A stretch of DNA of 64,000 nt from Sialis fuliginosa (Eukaryota > Arthropoda > Insecta > Megaloptera > Sialidae): positions 1 through 64,000 of the forward strand of contig OY540815.1 in NCBI GenBank assembly GCA_961205875.1. Direction: 5' to 3'. Below the pieces are notes generated by a model, which was not told the DNA's origin, searched no databases, and saw only the letters and a list, made by a program, of their open reading frames with translations. Numbering within the stretch: position 1 is the stretch's first letter; the number at the start of each line of letters is the position of its first letter. Below are positions 32,386 through 43,200 of this stretch, one piece after another. The translations under genes and the position numbers were made by a program.

Positions 32386-32847
32386 ATGGATAGCAGTGAT
32401 AGCAGCGCGGACTGTCAGATAATAGCTGTGACCATCGGTACACAAACCGAGGAAGATATCGGTTTGTGTAACCGATGCCATGGAGCATTGGTTGAAGATT
32501 CAGTGGCTTCAGCCGAAGCTGAAGCAGTGCTGCTGCCGCCATCACAGCAGGAGATTTTAAATGCCTTATTCGATGTTTACGGGGACAATTCTTCTTCGAT
32601 ATCGACATGCCAGACTCCGCATTTGGTGACATTGGCGGAGTTCTTGGGGCACGATGTCGAAGAAGAAGACGTCCCCGTAACCATTGAAGATCTTATGCTA
32701 ACTACCCCTTTCCAAGAAACTGTGGTGGTAGAACCAGATAAGCGGTTCGATAACCCCAGTTATTCGCCTTTAACAATTGACGATGATTTCGATTGTGGTG
32801 GTGACTGGGAGTTTGACGACGACGGTATGGTAGAGGTAAATCAATAG
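32386..32847 (+). CDS. Maverick acidic 153-aa protein of unknown function
   Basis: Starts at ATG 32386 (AAAAATGG), just after a splice acceptor. The protein is very acidic, with Ser/Asp-rich ends, an Ala/Glu stretch (SVASAEAEAVLLPP) and a Glu/Asp patch (VEEEDVPVTIEDLM). A CNRC pair near residue 28 is the only metal-site-like feature. There is no signal peptide or membrane segment. The acidic, hydrophobic-dotted sequence resembles transcription-activation or protein-decoy regions, but I cannot assign a family. Base composition is clearly more GC-rich than the neighbouring Maverick genes, which may point to a different origin. Confidence 0.62.
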   Translation: MDSSDSSADCQIIAVTIGTQTEEDIGLCNRCHGALVEDSVASAEAEAVLLPPSQQEILNALFDVYGDNSSSISTCQTPHLVTLAEFLGHDVEEEDVPVTIEDLMLTTPFQETVVVEPDKRFDNPSYSPLTIDDDFDCGGDWEFDDDGMVEVNQ

Positions 32848-33607
32848 ATATTACCACTACCACCACAGTTGCTTTATGTACATATAAATAATAATAATAT
32901 TAATACCTATGTATTTTAGTATAGATAAATAAATAATAATAAAAATAAATTATTTTTTAATTTATTTAGTACCTTGTTTCTAATTATAATTTAAATGGTT
33001 AGGCTTACCCCAACAATTCATAGTTTTGGGTTTACACAAAACATATTTAAACTTCACTGATTCATACACATATATACAACACATAACAACATATACACTG
33101 CAACTGCTTGAAATAGTTTTCTACAGCATCATCATTAATTAATCACTTCATCCATGTTTTAATCACAGATACATATATATCCACACATTCAAACACACAC
33201 ACACACACACACACATATATAAAAACTTTAGTATTCCGTAACACAATTATATGATATTATATTCGATATACAAAAGTAAGTATATATCCAATTATATAAT
33301 AATAATAAAATATTGATTGGGTTTTATAAGTTGTACGAATTAAACTAAAATATTATTGAGTTTGTGTTATGTATAATCATACTCGGAATTAAATTTATCT
33401 CCGCCTACATAGTAACATTATCGTATCTGGAACGTAGTATCGAGTTTTGTCTTTCAATTTTAATAAATTATTATTATTATAAGCTTTTTTTTTATTTTAT
33501 TTCAGATCCTCGATATATTGGTTTTTATATAAGTGTGGGATTGTTGATATAATTCAACTATAATGAAATTTTATTTTATAATTATAAAGTAAAGTTAGGT
33601 AGTTATT
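32848..33607. other. Maverick spacer with (AC)n and a predicted leader intron
   Basis: AT-rich. An (AC)n microsatellite lies at about 33195-33218. A GTAAGTATATAT donor at 33276 and a TTTATTTCAG acceptor ending at 33505 suggest a 230-bp intron in the leader of the gene at 33608. ORF 33364-33552 lies across this intron and is not supported. Confidence 0.5.
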
Positions 33608-34183
33608 ATGGATCAGACACTTGGTTCATTGTTGTCGGAATATAGCGTATTACCTATCTTAAAATATGAAGTGCGGTTATTCTATAAAGATTTGAAAATG
33701 TGTATTCGTCGGAATGATTACAATACTGTGAAGGAAATTTTATCAGATCGCTCTGGAATAATAGATGAAAGTTTTATAATATATGCATCTCATTGGAACA
33801 CCTCTAGAGATATTTTTGTTTTATTATATGAGTCTTTACAACTGAAAGAATCCGACAAGATTTTGAAAATACTGTATAGTTGTTTGAAAATTACATTGTT
33901 GTATGCCCGCCCCGAGATCTTAAAAATTATTTTCAGCATAGCTAGTGAAAATAATGTAACGTTAATATTTGACCCTATTAAGAACGATGAAGATAAGATT
34001 GTTTGGGAATGGATTCTGGAAAATATTGAAAATTCTAAAAACAACCGAAGAATTGGATTACGCTGCGGTGGTGATTCCTCGCCATGGCCTAGTGACAATA
34101 TATGTGATTATAAAAATGTGTTTGAAATAATGTGCATGACGTATGAAAATCTTATCAATTTAAAATTTAATAATAATAATTAA
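33608..34183 (+). CDS. Ankyrin-like Maverick protein, paralog 1
   Basis: A 191-aa all-helical-looking protein. Around residues 30-50 is an ankyrin-like repeat start (RRNDYNTVKEIL). Helix pairs around KILKILYSCLKI, RPEILKIIFSIASENNV and a conserved WEWILENIENS follow, then a Cys-containing segment. It is clearly paralogous to the next gene, sharing the order RNDY...DDSF/DESF...LKIL...RPE(L/I)L...NNV...ENIENS. Single or degenerate ankyrin repeats without a death or kinase domain occur in insect virus proteins that act on NF-kB signalling. That role is only a suggestion here. A leader intron is predicted upstream. Confidence 0.65.
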   Translation: MDQTLGSLLSEYSVLPILKYEVRLFYKDLKMCIRRNDYNTVKEILSDRSGIIDESFIIYASHWNTSRDIFVLLYESLQLKESDKILKILYSCLKITLLYARPEILKIIFSIASENNVTLIFDPIKNDEDKIVWEWILENIENSKNNRRIGLRCGGDSSPWPSDNICDYKNVFEIMCMTYENLINLKFNNNN

Positions 34184-34551
34184 ATTAAACGAAAAAGGTA
34201 GAGGCGGTTTAAAAGAGTAGGGATAAATATGATGTCACAAGTTATTTTTAGATAACAATTAAATTAAACGAAAAACGTGGAGGGGATAAATATGATGTCA
34301 CAATCTATTTTTATCTTAATTAGGTGGGGGAAAATATAATGGGTGGGGGGGAGAAGATAAAATATTAATTATTCTTAAGATTTTTTTCATTAAGTGCATA
34401 TTCAGCAACATAAACGTATATCTATATAACATATATATAAATATAATAAACATTATCGTGACGTTAATATAATAAATAACAACAATATTAGTAATAATAT
34501 ATGTATATATATAAATTTAAAAAAATAAGAAATTTTCTATTTAACTACAAT
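34184..34551 (+). promoter_or_regulatory. Upstream region of paralog 2 with repeated TGATGTCA
   Basis: A 60-odd bp tandem repeat contains GATAAATATGATGTCACA twice (around 34223-34240 and 34286-34303). TGATGTCA resembles a CREB/ATF site. A TATA-rich stretch lies at about 34420-34447. The short extra frame upstream of 34552 is probably leader. Confidence 0.45.
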
Positions 34552-35040
34552 ATGGAATCAGTGATAGAAAAATTGAAAACAGCCATTGCGCGTAACGACT
34601 ACACAACGATTCAACATATTATAGATAACCAACAACAACAACAACAAATAATCGATGACAGTTTTCTATTGGATTGTATTCAGTGGGATAACCCGAAAAA
34701 TATTTTTATGTCAGTATTTACGTCGTTGAAATTGGAAGATTCAAAACAACTTTTGAAAATATTAGACAAGTGTTTCGATTTTGCTGTTAACTACAAGCGA
34801 CCTGAATTATTAGAAACTATTTTCGAGATAGCTGAAATGAATAACGTTGAATTATCCTTCGATCCTCTAGGAAAAGATAAACCTCTATGTGATTGGTTAT
34901 TACATAATATTGAAAACAGTGTGCATTACAACAGAGACTGTGTTTGTAAATATAAAAAAGACTCAGGATTTTGTCCATATAACGATGTTAAGGATTATTT
35001 AAATGTTTACCAATTAATAAAATCAAAATATAACATGTAA
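34552..35040 (+). CDS. Ankyrin-like Maverick protein, paralog 2
   Basis: A 162-aa protein from ATG 34552 (AATATGG). An in-frame ATG at 34501 would add 17 Lys/Phe-rich residues. It aligns throughout with the gene at 33608: ARNDYTTIQHII, a Gln run (QQQQQQ) at the first loop, IIDDSFLL, LLKILDKCF, RPELLETIFEIAEMNNV, LLHNIENS, then a Cys-rich segment (CVCKYKKDSGFC) before the C-terminal helix. Protein sequences have diverged strongly while the layout is conserved, so the duplication is old or rapidly evolving. The gene ends 175 bp before the right TIR. Confidence 0.66.
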   Translation: MESVIEKLKTAIARNDYTTIQHIIDNQQQQQQIIDDSFLLDCIQWDNPKNIFMSVFTSLKLEDSKQLLKILDKCFDFAVNYKRPELLETIFEIAEMNNVELSFDPLGKDKPLCDWLLHNIENSVHYNRDCVCKYKKDSGFCPYNDVKDYLNVYQLIKSKYNM

Positions 35041-35214
35041 GTTTTAAAATCTTTGAATAATTATTGATTTATGCATTATATTGTGTTGTATTTGTTATTT
35101 TTTTTTTTTTTAGTACAATAATTACATATATATTTTTCTTGTATTTTGTTATTTTAAAGTTAAATATTGTTCAGTGCATCGTATGTTTTGTGCTAGAAAT
35201 ATATTTCATTGTTT

Positions 35215-35953
35215 AGTGTATTTTTCAATTTAATTGTTTAAATAGTTTTGAGTTATTGTTTAAGTGATTTTGAATTATTGTTTAGTTACATTCTATATAT
35301 TTAATTATTCTATGTTCAGTGTATGTACATAAATTTTACGAATTATTATTATTAACTACTATATTTTTTAATTTAATTGTTTAAAGATTTTTGAGTAATT
35401 GTTAATAAATAAATAAAATAATATATTATATTCTCAGACTTTTCATTAAAGCACTTATTTTTACGTAATTTTTCAGATATATTTCACTAGTATTGTTACA
35501 ATCATAAATATTCACAACAATACAAAATTATATTATAATTATTATTATTATTGTTACAACATCAACAATGCATCAGATTAATTTTTACCGGTATTGTTAC
35601 AAACATAAATAGTCACAACAATGTATTGATATTGCATTGTTATTATTATTATTAACAACAATAGCATCAGATTTCAAAAATCCGGGATCCGCCCCCCGCA
35701 CCCCGCATCCGCCCCCCTACACTTTTTATACATCCCCTCTCCACACCTGCAAAGACCTCGCACCTGCAAAGGTCATTGACATACGCACCTGCAAAGTTTT
35801 GCACCTGCAAAGTGAACTTTGCACCTGCAAAGTTCATTCACCTCTCAGATCACACCTGCTATCTCAAGGTCATTTACATTTAGGTCAAGGTCATTGACAT
35901 TTAACACCTGCAAGGTCAAGGTCATGACCCGCCTATCGAGTCTTCCTACTACT
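35215..35953. repeat. Maverick terminal inverted repeat, right
   Basis: Mirror copy of 22480-23217. The outer end reads ...GTCTTCCTACTACT. Three TCAAGGTCA motifs lie at 35864-35872, 35885-35893 and 35916-35924, preceded by a cluster of CACCTGCAAAG repeats. TGCATA follows directly. Confidence 0.92.
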
Positions 35954-35959
35954 TGCATA
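35954..35959. repeat. Maverick target-site duplication, right
   Basis: TGCATA, the second copy of the 6-bp duplication at 22474-22479. Confidence 0.88.
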
Positions 35960-35964
35960 TTATA

Positions 35965-37402
35965 CGCTAGGAAACCATCTGTCAAAAACGACATGTCGCC
36001 ACCTAGTGAGCGACGCTGGCAAAACTGGGTTTGTACTTTCAAAAATACTATAATCGGGATAGCCGGATGTGTCATTAGCAGTGTGCCTATGTTTCGATTT
36101 CGCTAATTTTTTTTTATCAATGCACCTCTATCTGTAGAAGTATTTCACTAAGTTTTAATTAATTTTGAAAATTATTTTAGCTGTAATTAATTAAAATTTG
36201 AAAATCGAAAACATTTTTTTTACTTAATGGCTTCATATAATTGGATGAAATTTTCAGGAAAACTTAAGGTTGATATATGGTCTTAAAAACCATTTTTTAA
36301 ATTTTTTATAAACTTTTTTATGGCATTTTTTTTTATTTTTATTTTCAAATTTCTTATTTTATCCAATACGAAAATTACGGAGGTCGAACATAAAGTTATG
36401 TATGTTATATTAAAGCGAAATATTCCTATTGTGATTCCTGGATGTGCGTATCTAATGTAAATGTATATGGCGGATTACAAAAGTGCGGATATCTCCGAAT
36501 AGTCCAACCAATGAAACAGAGAAAATTATCAAAATGGGAAATTTTCCGGAACAACGATGTTTAAGTTAATTCTTATAGATTTTGAACCGCTGAACACGAA
36601 AAAAATAAGTTCACCTCTAAAAATTGGATAAATAGGTGAACATCAAGTTCCCCTCTCCCCGTTTTTTCGATTTATTTCACAATCTAAATCGACGATAGGG
36701 TTATATTATGATTGATATTTGTAACTGATACTTAAACGAATCAATTGAGATTAGTTAGATAAAATACAATCAAAAAATACCACTTTCACAGGGTGAAAAA
36801 GCCATAACATTGCTAATTTTCGGTCCTAAGCAGTAAAAATTGAATAACTCGGGGGGACATCATCGCGCAAACTCGTAATTTAGCTTAAATTCTTCCTAAA
36901 GCTCCAAAAAATTGAGATCAACCATAATATAACCAAATATGAATAGCGTTACCAATGATATTAGCCAATATAAGGGTGAAGAAATACATATTTAAAAAAA
37001 ATATGTTGCACTAAAAACTAAGTAAAAAATCAGGAATCAATATTTTTTACCAAATTACACTTCTAGCTTCAATTTATACAGCATTGATCGTAGGCTGTAC
37101 AAGAAACAAAGTTTTTAAAATGCATATTAAAATGTAAGAAAACGTAATTCTGATATATAACAAAGCGATGCACTTTTTGATTGGGTACACAACAAATGTG
37201 GCTACTTTTATTTTTAGCCATTACTCGAGGGAATATTAATTCGTGTGAGTCACAAAAATATTCGTTATATTGATTAGTCACAATAAATTATATAGATTTT
37301 TTAATAATAATTTTGACAGTTTGAATTTATCTACGTTTGACATAAACCCAAAAATATTAATTTTCGCCACTGGGCGGCGCTAGTAGCGATGGTTTCCTAG
37401 CG
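35965..37402. mobile_element. 1.44 kb non-coding element with CGCTAGGAAACCATC ends
   Basis: The inverted ends CGCTAGGAAACCATC and GATGGTTTCCTAGCG are each flanked by TATA. The uninterrupted sequence in the other foldback arm has a single TATA (near 40150), giving a 4-bp TATA or TA duplication. Insect sequences of the CGCCACTAG/GGCGGCG type lie just inside both ends. No ORF is supported. Confidence 0.72.
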
Positions 37403-38387
37403 TATAGGGCTCATTTTCTTCGTTTTTTGTTGATCTTTCATTTGAAATCGGTTTCAGACCCGAATATTCAATTTTGGCCGAATGCGGTACCAAAACATTA
37501 AGTTTGATTTTTTGTAAAAATAGTCGATTTTGTAATCGCCGCCAAATATTTTGGTTTCAACCAAAATACTTTCGGTATAGGTCATTTTATTCTATTTTTT
37601 ATGTAGTTTCCAAATATTTATACATTTTTTAATTTGGTCAAAAACTTTATAGTTACACTTGTTTTTAGATGTCTTATTTTCCAAAAAACGCTATATTCAC
37701 ACCATTAAAACTTTTTTCTCTATACTCCAAATTGCATCAAATTTTGGCAAAAGTTTCTCTTTTTTATCCTTAAAACAACCCTCAAAAAACATTTTTTCAT
37801 ATTGAGCTCCTAAGTGAGATATAATTTTTATAAAACACCTAATTACTCGTGTATTAAAGTTAAGAATTTACAGGAATTTTCAGTGTTTCTGAAATATCGG
37901 GGCTCCTGATAATCGAATAAAAAATATATCACTTAATTCGTTATGAAATTCCCTACAAATCTACATAAGTTAAATTCTTTTAAATTAATTAAAAAACCTA
38001 TAAAAAAATAAAAACCGAGCGAGCGTAAGCGAGCCAGTCTTAAAAATCAGTGCATATTAAATAACGAAGTTATGAGACACTATTGATTACATTTAAAGTT
38101 GTTATTAAATAAATACGAAATCGATGTACACAGTTTTTATTTATTTGTAGGTTTTGTAATTAATCTAAAAAAATTAAACTTATGTAGATTTGTAGGGAAT
38201 TTCATAACGAATTAAGTGGTATACTTTTCATTCGATTATCAGGAGCCCCGATATTTCAGAAACACTGAAAATTCCTGTAAATTCTTAACTTTAATACACG
38301 AGTAATTAGGTGTTTTATAAAAATTATATCTCACTTAGGAGCTCAATATGAAAAAATGTTTTTTGAGGGTTGTTTTAAGAATAAATA

Positions 38388-39795
38388 ATTCCGGCAAGAC
38401 ATACACGAGTGTATGCCATAAGGGTTCCGAAGTACGTACTACGTGAAATGTTTGGAACCACTTACAGGTGCATTTTTAAGTTAAAGTTAAAATATAAAAA
38501 AGTGTCAAGTTCTACTAATTGAGATCTATATTTTGACATGCCTAGATATCAAAAAAAAAATTTATGACGCCCCTCCCTATAATTCCAAAATTTAAAATTA
38601 TATTGTTGACTTTAGTATTTGTCGTTAGTAGTCCCACCAAAGCCTCGTTACCAATTTTTTTTCAGATTTTTTGAGCCAGTAGTTACAGAGATAGAGGGGG
38701 GGGGGGACAAAATAAAACACTGCTTTTAGCCCCCTACAGGCGCCATTTTTGAGTTCGAAAAAAAATAAAAAATATGGTCATGTTCTACGAATTGAGATGT
38801 ACATTTTGACATATCACATGCCTAGATATGAAAATAAAATTTTTAAATTCTCTTACACCCCTCCCTATTATTCCAAAATTTAAAATTATATTGTTGACTT
38901 TAGTATTTGTCGTTGGTAATCCCACCAAAACCTCGTTACCAAATTTTTTTCAGATTTTTTGAGCGAGTAGTTACAGAGATAGAGGGGGGGGGGACAAAAT
39001 AAAACACTGCTTTTAGCCCCCTACAGGCGCCATTTTTGAGTTAGAAAAAAATAAAAAATATGGTCATGTTCTACGAATTGAGATGTACATTTTGACATAT
39101 CACATGCCTAGATATGAAAATAAAAATTTTAAATTCTCTTACACCCCTCCCTATTATTCCAAAATTTAAAACTATATTATTGACTTTAGTATTTGTCGTT
39201 GATAGTCCCACCAAAACCTCGTTACCAAATTTTTTTCAGATTTTTTGAGCCGGTAGTTACAGAGTTAGAGGGGGGTGGGGGGACAGAATAAAATACTGCT
39301 TTTAGCCCCCTACAGGCGCCATTTTTGAGTTAGAAAAAAAATAAAAAATAGGGGCATATTCTACTAATTGAGACGTAAATTTTGACGTGCCACACGTCTT
39401 GGTATACAATTTTTTTGTTTTTTTGGATTTGCTTTAAAGCCCCCTACAGGCACCATTTTTGATTTAGAAAAAAAATAAAAAAAAGGTCAAATTCCGCTTG
39501 TTTGGTTATACATTTTAACGTGTCACATGCCTTGGTATAAAAAAAATATTTTTTTTACCTAGCTTTAGCTCCTTATTGCCCCCCCTGAAAAATTATTTAT
39601 TCAATAAATTTGTACATATTTTACTAGAGGGTGTCATTTTACATGTTCAGTAAAAATTTCAAGTTTCTAGCTTATATAGTTTACGAGCTATTTAGCTTTG
39701 AGTGAAAAGGACGGACGGACGGACGGACGGACGGACGGACGGACATACGGACGGACGACAAAGCGATATTAATAGGGTTTCTTCGGAACCCTAAA
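38388..39795 (-). mobile_element. Non-coding transposon family X, copy 2
   Basis: Inserted in the right arm of foldback B, as shown by the continuous sequence in the left arm near 37750. It contains about three tandem units of about 290 bp, each starting near CCCTCCCTAT(A/T)ATTCCAAAAT, and a (GGAC)n run at 39710-39745. It is the reverse complement of 14575-15652. Confidence 0.66.
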
Positions 39796-40380
39796 AAGGA
39801 AAACTTTTGCCAAAATTTGATGCAATTTGGAGTATAGAGAAAAAAGTTTTAATGGTGTGAATATAGCGTTTTTTGGAAAATAAGACATCTAAAAACAAGT
39901 GTAACTTTAAAAGTTTTTGACCAAATTAGAAATGTATAAATATTTGGAAACTACATAAAAAATAGAATAAAATGACCTATACCGGAAGTATTTTGGTTGA
40001 AACCAAAATATTTGGCGGCAATTTCAAAATCGACTATTTTTACAAAAAATCAAACTTAATGTTTTGGTACCGCATTCGGCCAAAATTGAATATTCGGGTC
40101 TGAAACTGATTTCAAATGAAAGATCAACAAAAAACGAAGAAAATGAGCCCTATAACATGCATAATAAGGGACATTTTGAAAAATAAGGTACTTTCGAAAA
40201 AAGTCTAATTTCGCTCGATTTCAAAAGTTTAAAAAATCGTAATTCGGCCAAAAAAGGGGGCGGGGGGAAAAGATTTTGGGAAACATGTTTTTTTGATATG
40301 TACTTTGAGAAAAAAAATTGGAAGCAAAATCGGTGACATACGTGCGCCCTGTTTTTTAAAAAACTACTGGAAATGCTCAT

Positions 40381-40659
40381 ATGTATATATATATTTTTCT
40401 AAGAATCTGATTGGTAGCTTACTACAGTTCAGGGTAGTATTTCTGTCGGATATATTTTTGTGTATATATCTTGTGATTTTTTGTGCAATAAGTTTTTTAT
40501 TAGAAAAGTAAATAATATAAACAATAAACATACTATAATGGTTCATATTTCATCGAGGAAATTTAAAAAAAACATAAATTGATCTGATTGAAATTTGCAA
40601 AATTATGAACGGATATTCCGAAAAAATAACATTTTTGCTACCACAAACTTTAAATATAC
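40381..40659. other. AT-rich spacer, no gene seen
   Basis: An (AT)n start followed by unassigned DNA between two palindromic elements. No supported coding region. Confidence 0.5.
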
Positions 40660-42443
40660 ACTCATCCAAACAATTAAAGGAACAAGAATTTAAACATTTT
40701 TTTTGGGTATTTTTTGAAGTGCTGTATCTTTGTGAAAAATAGTCGTATCGAAATAAAACAAAAAGCATTTTAAAGCTTAAAGTTTCTAGTTTTGAGATTT
40801 TTTAGCATAATTTTTTTTGAGTTACGGTTATCGCGCAATCAAAAGAAATAGTGCGACACAAAAATTTTCCAATTTTTTACATTTTTTTAAAGGGTCCGCG
40901 GGCTCGGGAAATTTTTTTTCAGTTAAACCAATGCATTGGTCAGTTAACTTGCTTATTCAGCTTTAATTTGTTTTTTTTTTTGGTCTCTCTCAATTTTTTT
41001 TTGCCGAGATATCTGACTTTAAATGAAAAATGATTCTTTTGTCTTCGATCATCAATATATCAGCAATTAATGATTAAACAGTAAATTTAAGGGCAGTTTT
41101 AAGAACTTGAATAAATTTCCTACAAGACCCTTTCATGACTTTATTAGAAAAAATTTTTTTTTTACCCTCACCATTAGTTTGAAAAAGTCCAAAAAAGTGA
41201 CCTTTTATGCTCTTTTAGTAAATCTATCGCTACTTTACAAATATTGATAGAAAGACTAATGTTGCCAGGTAGTTTTGCAGCTTAATGTACCCCCAACAGT
41301 CCTGTAAATTTTGAAATTGATCCATTGAACCGTTTTTCCTGACCGATTGATCAAATTTTGCTTGCGTATTAATTCGATTCCAGCATGCGAGACAAAATTA
41401 TTTTACAATTTCGTACGGTTCCCGCTGCGAAAGAATTAATTGATGCAATTAATTCAAGATGAGTAAAATTATGGTACGCAAAAGCCGAATCGTGTCAAAA
41501 ATGAGTCAGTATTGTTTCTTGAAATGTTTTAAAAATTTTGAAAAAAAAATTCAAAATTTAAAAAAAAATTATTTTTTTTATTTTTTTGAATTTTTTTTCT
41601 CCATTTCAAACATAACAGGTAACTAATGCAAAACTGTAAAAAAAATCAAAAATCGAAAATCGTTTTTTTCATTTTGATGATGATTACACAATGTTATGTT
41701 CCAGTCTGTTACACAATACACTTGTTCCTTTAACTGTTTTGTAAAAGTTTGATCAATCGGTCAGGAAAAACGGTTCGATGGATCAATTTCAAAATTTACA
41801 GGACTATTGGGGGTATATTAAGCTGCAAAACTACCTGGCAACATTAGTATTTTCATCAATATTTGTAAAGTAGCGATAGATTTACTAAAAGAACATAAAA
41901 GGTCACTTTTTTGGACTTTTTCAAACTAATGGTGAGGGTAAAAAAAAATTTTTTTCTAATAAAGTCATGAAAGGGTCTTGTAGGAAATTTATTCAAGTTT
42001 TTAAAACTGCCCTTAAATTTACTGTTTAATCATTAGTTGCTGATATATTGATGATCGAAGACAAAAGAATCATTTTTCATTTAAAGTCAGATATCTCGGC
42101 AAAAAAAAATTGAGAGAGACCAAAAAAAAAACAAATTAAAGCTGAATAAGCAAGTTAACTGACCAATGCATTGGTTTAACTGAAAAAAAATTTCCCAAGC
42201 CCGCGGACCCTTTAAAAAAATGTAAAAAATTGGAAAAATTTTGTGTCGCACTATTTCTTTTGATTGCGCGATAACCGTAACTCAAAAAAAACTATGCTAA
42301 AAAATCTCAAAACTAGAAACTTTAAGCTTTAAAATGCTTTTTGTTTTATTTCGATACGACCATTTTTCACAAAGATACAGCACTTCAAAAAACACCCAAA
42401 AAAAATGTTTAAATTCTTGTTCCTTTAATTGTTTGGATGAGTG
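40660..42443. mobile_element. 1.78 kb palindromic element with mariner-like TA ends
   Basis: The ends are TA|CACTCATCCAAACAATTAAA and its complement. The arms 40660-41355 and 41748-42443 are nearly exact complements of about 696 bp, with a 392-bp spacer. TA on both sides and CAC...GTG ends suggest a Tc1/mariner-driven non-autonomous element. The ORF that runs from 42334 into the neighbouring MITE is not a gene. Confidence 0.8.
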
Positions 42444-42468
42444 TATATTAATAAAAAATAGTTTTAAA

Positions 42469-42666
42469 CATAGACATAGAGAATGGACAGTGCATTCTGT
42501 ATTAACTCAATGGTGTAACATCTGTTCAAAAAAGGAGAGAGAGATGCAGTGTAGTTTGGAACATAGACATAGAGTTACACAGTTATTCCAAATCTGTTTC
42601 TATCTCTTTCTTTTGACACGGTTCTGTGTTCGAGTCAGATGCCTGGTCCATTTCTCTATGTCTATG
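42469..42666. mobile_element. 198-bp MITE with 8-bp target duplication
   Basis: The ends are CATAGACATAGAGAATGGAC and an imperfect complement. GTTTTAAA flanks both sides (42461-42468 and 42667-42674). An 8-bp duplication with CA...TG ends fits hAT or P-type transposases. Half copies lie at about 22147-22240 and 43400-43531. Confidence 0.76.
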
Positions 42667-42718
42667 GTTTTAAATCAAAAAATTGCACTTACAAACAGCA
42701 CCTACAAGATTTACTTAA

Positions 42719-43196
42719 GGAGGTTGGGAAGTTACGTCAAACCAATAGGAATTGATTGAAATTTTACACAGATGTTTAAACACTCACAATTAGTATGAAT
42801 GACATACTGAAATTTCAGATTTTTTTGACCATCTCGTTTTTAAGAAAATGAATTTTTAAGTCCAGTTGTAAATGACAGTTGATAAAAATTAATTGTTAAA
42901 AGATAGAAAAATGATAATAATCAATTTTAAGTATACATTTATGTAACTATTTAAACAAGAATTACATATTTTGACCACACCATTATTAAGAAAACAATAA
43001 AGGTACATGAAAAATGTATAAAATTATGTATAAATATTTGAAATTAATGCGTAACATGGCAACGACGCCGGCATTGTAAAATGACAAGTAATGACAAATA
43101 CACGAGTGCAAGTGAGAAAGGCAAGTCATAGTTCTGGCAACCGAAAACTGCATCTTACCCCACCGTCTTCCCCTCAAACGTAACTTCCCAACCTCC
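42719..43196. mobile_element. MITE flanked by TTAA
   Basis: The ends are GGAGGTTGGGAAGTTACGT and the exact complement, flanked by TTAA at 42715-42718 and 43197-43200. TTAA flanks are typical of piggyBac-type insertion. 478 bp, non-coding. Confidence 0.74.
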
Positions 43197-43200
43197 TTAA

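Larger units (their letters stand above)
22480..35953. mobile_element. Maverick/Polinton-like element, 13.47 kb
   Basis: Terminal inverted repeats of about 738 bp, AG...CT ends and a 6-bp TGCATA duplication are the hallmarks of Mavericks. It encodes a protein-primed DNA polymerase B and an adenain-type protease, both standard Maverick genes. It also encodes a capsid C-terminal remnant, a BIR protein and several unknowns. Minus-strand genes lie at 23623-29854 and plus-strand genes at 30912-35040, around a shared upstream region. I found no retroviral-type integrase, FtsK-like ATPase or full-length capsid. Adintovirus-like elements share much of this gene set. Confidence 0.9.
22255..40380. mobile_element. 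Foldback element B carrying three nested insertions
   Basis: The outer ends are ATGAGCATTTCCAGTAG and its complement, lying in (AT)n. Removing the Maverick-like element (22480-35953), the MITE (35965-37402) and family X (38388-39795) leaves about 1.79 kb. That equals the length of copy A (1.80 kb). Copy A and the opposite arm supply the uninterrupted sequence for each insertion point. Confidence 0.82.

Noticed and set aside
23623..35040. Free insect DNA virus contaminating the assembly
   Set aside because: The element has a target duplication in a host repeat whose other arm preserves the empty site, so it is integrated.
40150..40380. Repeated ORFs also seen at 22213-22500
   Set aside because: They lie in the terminal arms of the foldback element, are partly duplicated in the opposite arm, and are Phe/Lys-rich without a domain.
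42334..42759. 141-aa ORF
   Set aside because: It runs from one arm of a palindromic element into a neighbouring MITE, and the first part has a mirror copy at 40550-40768.
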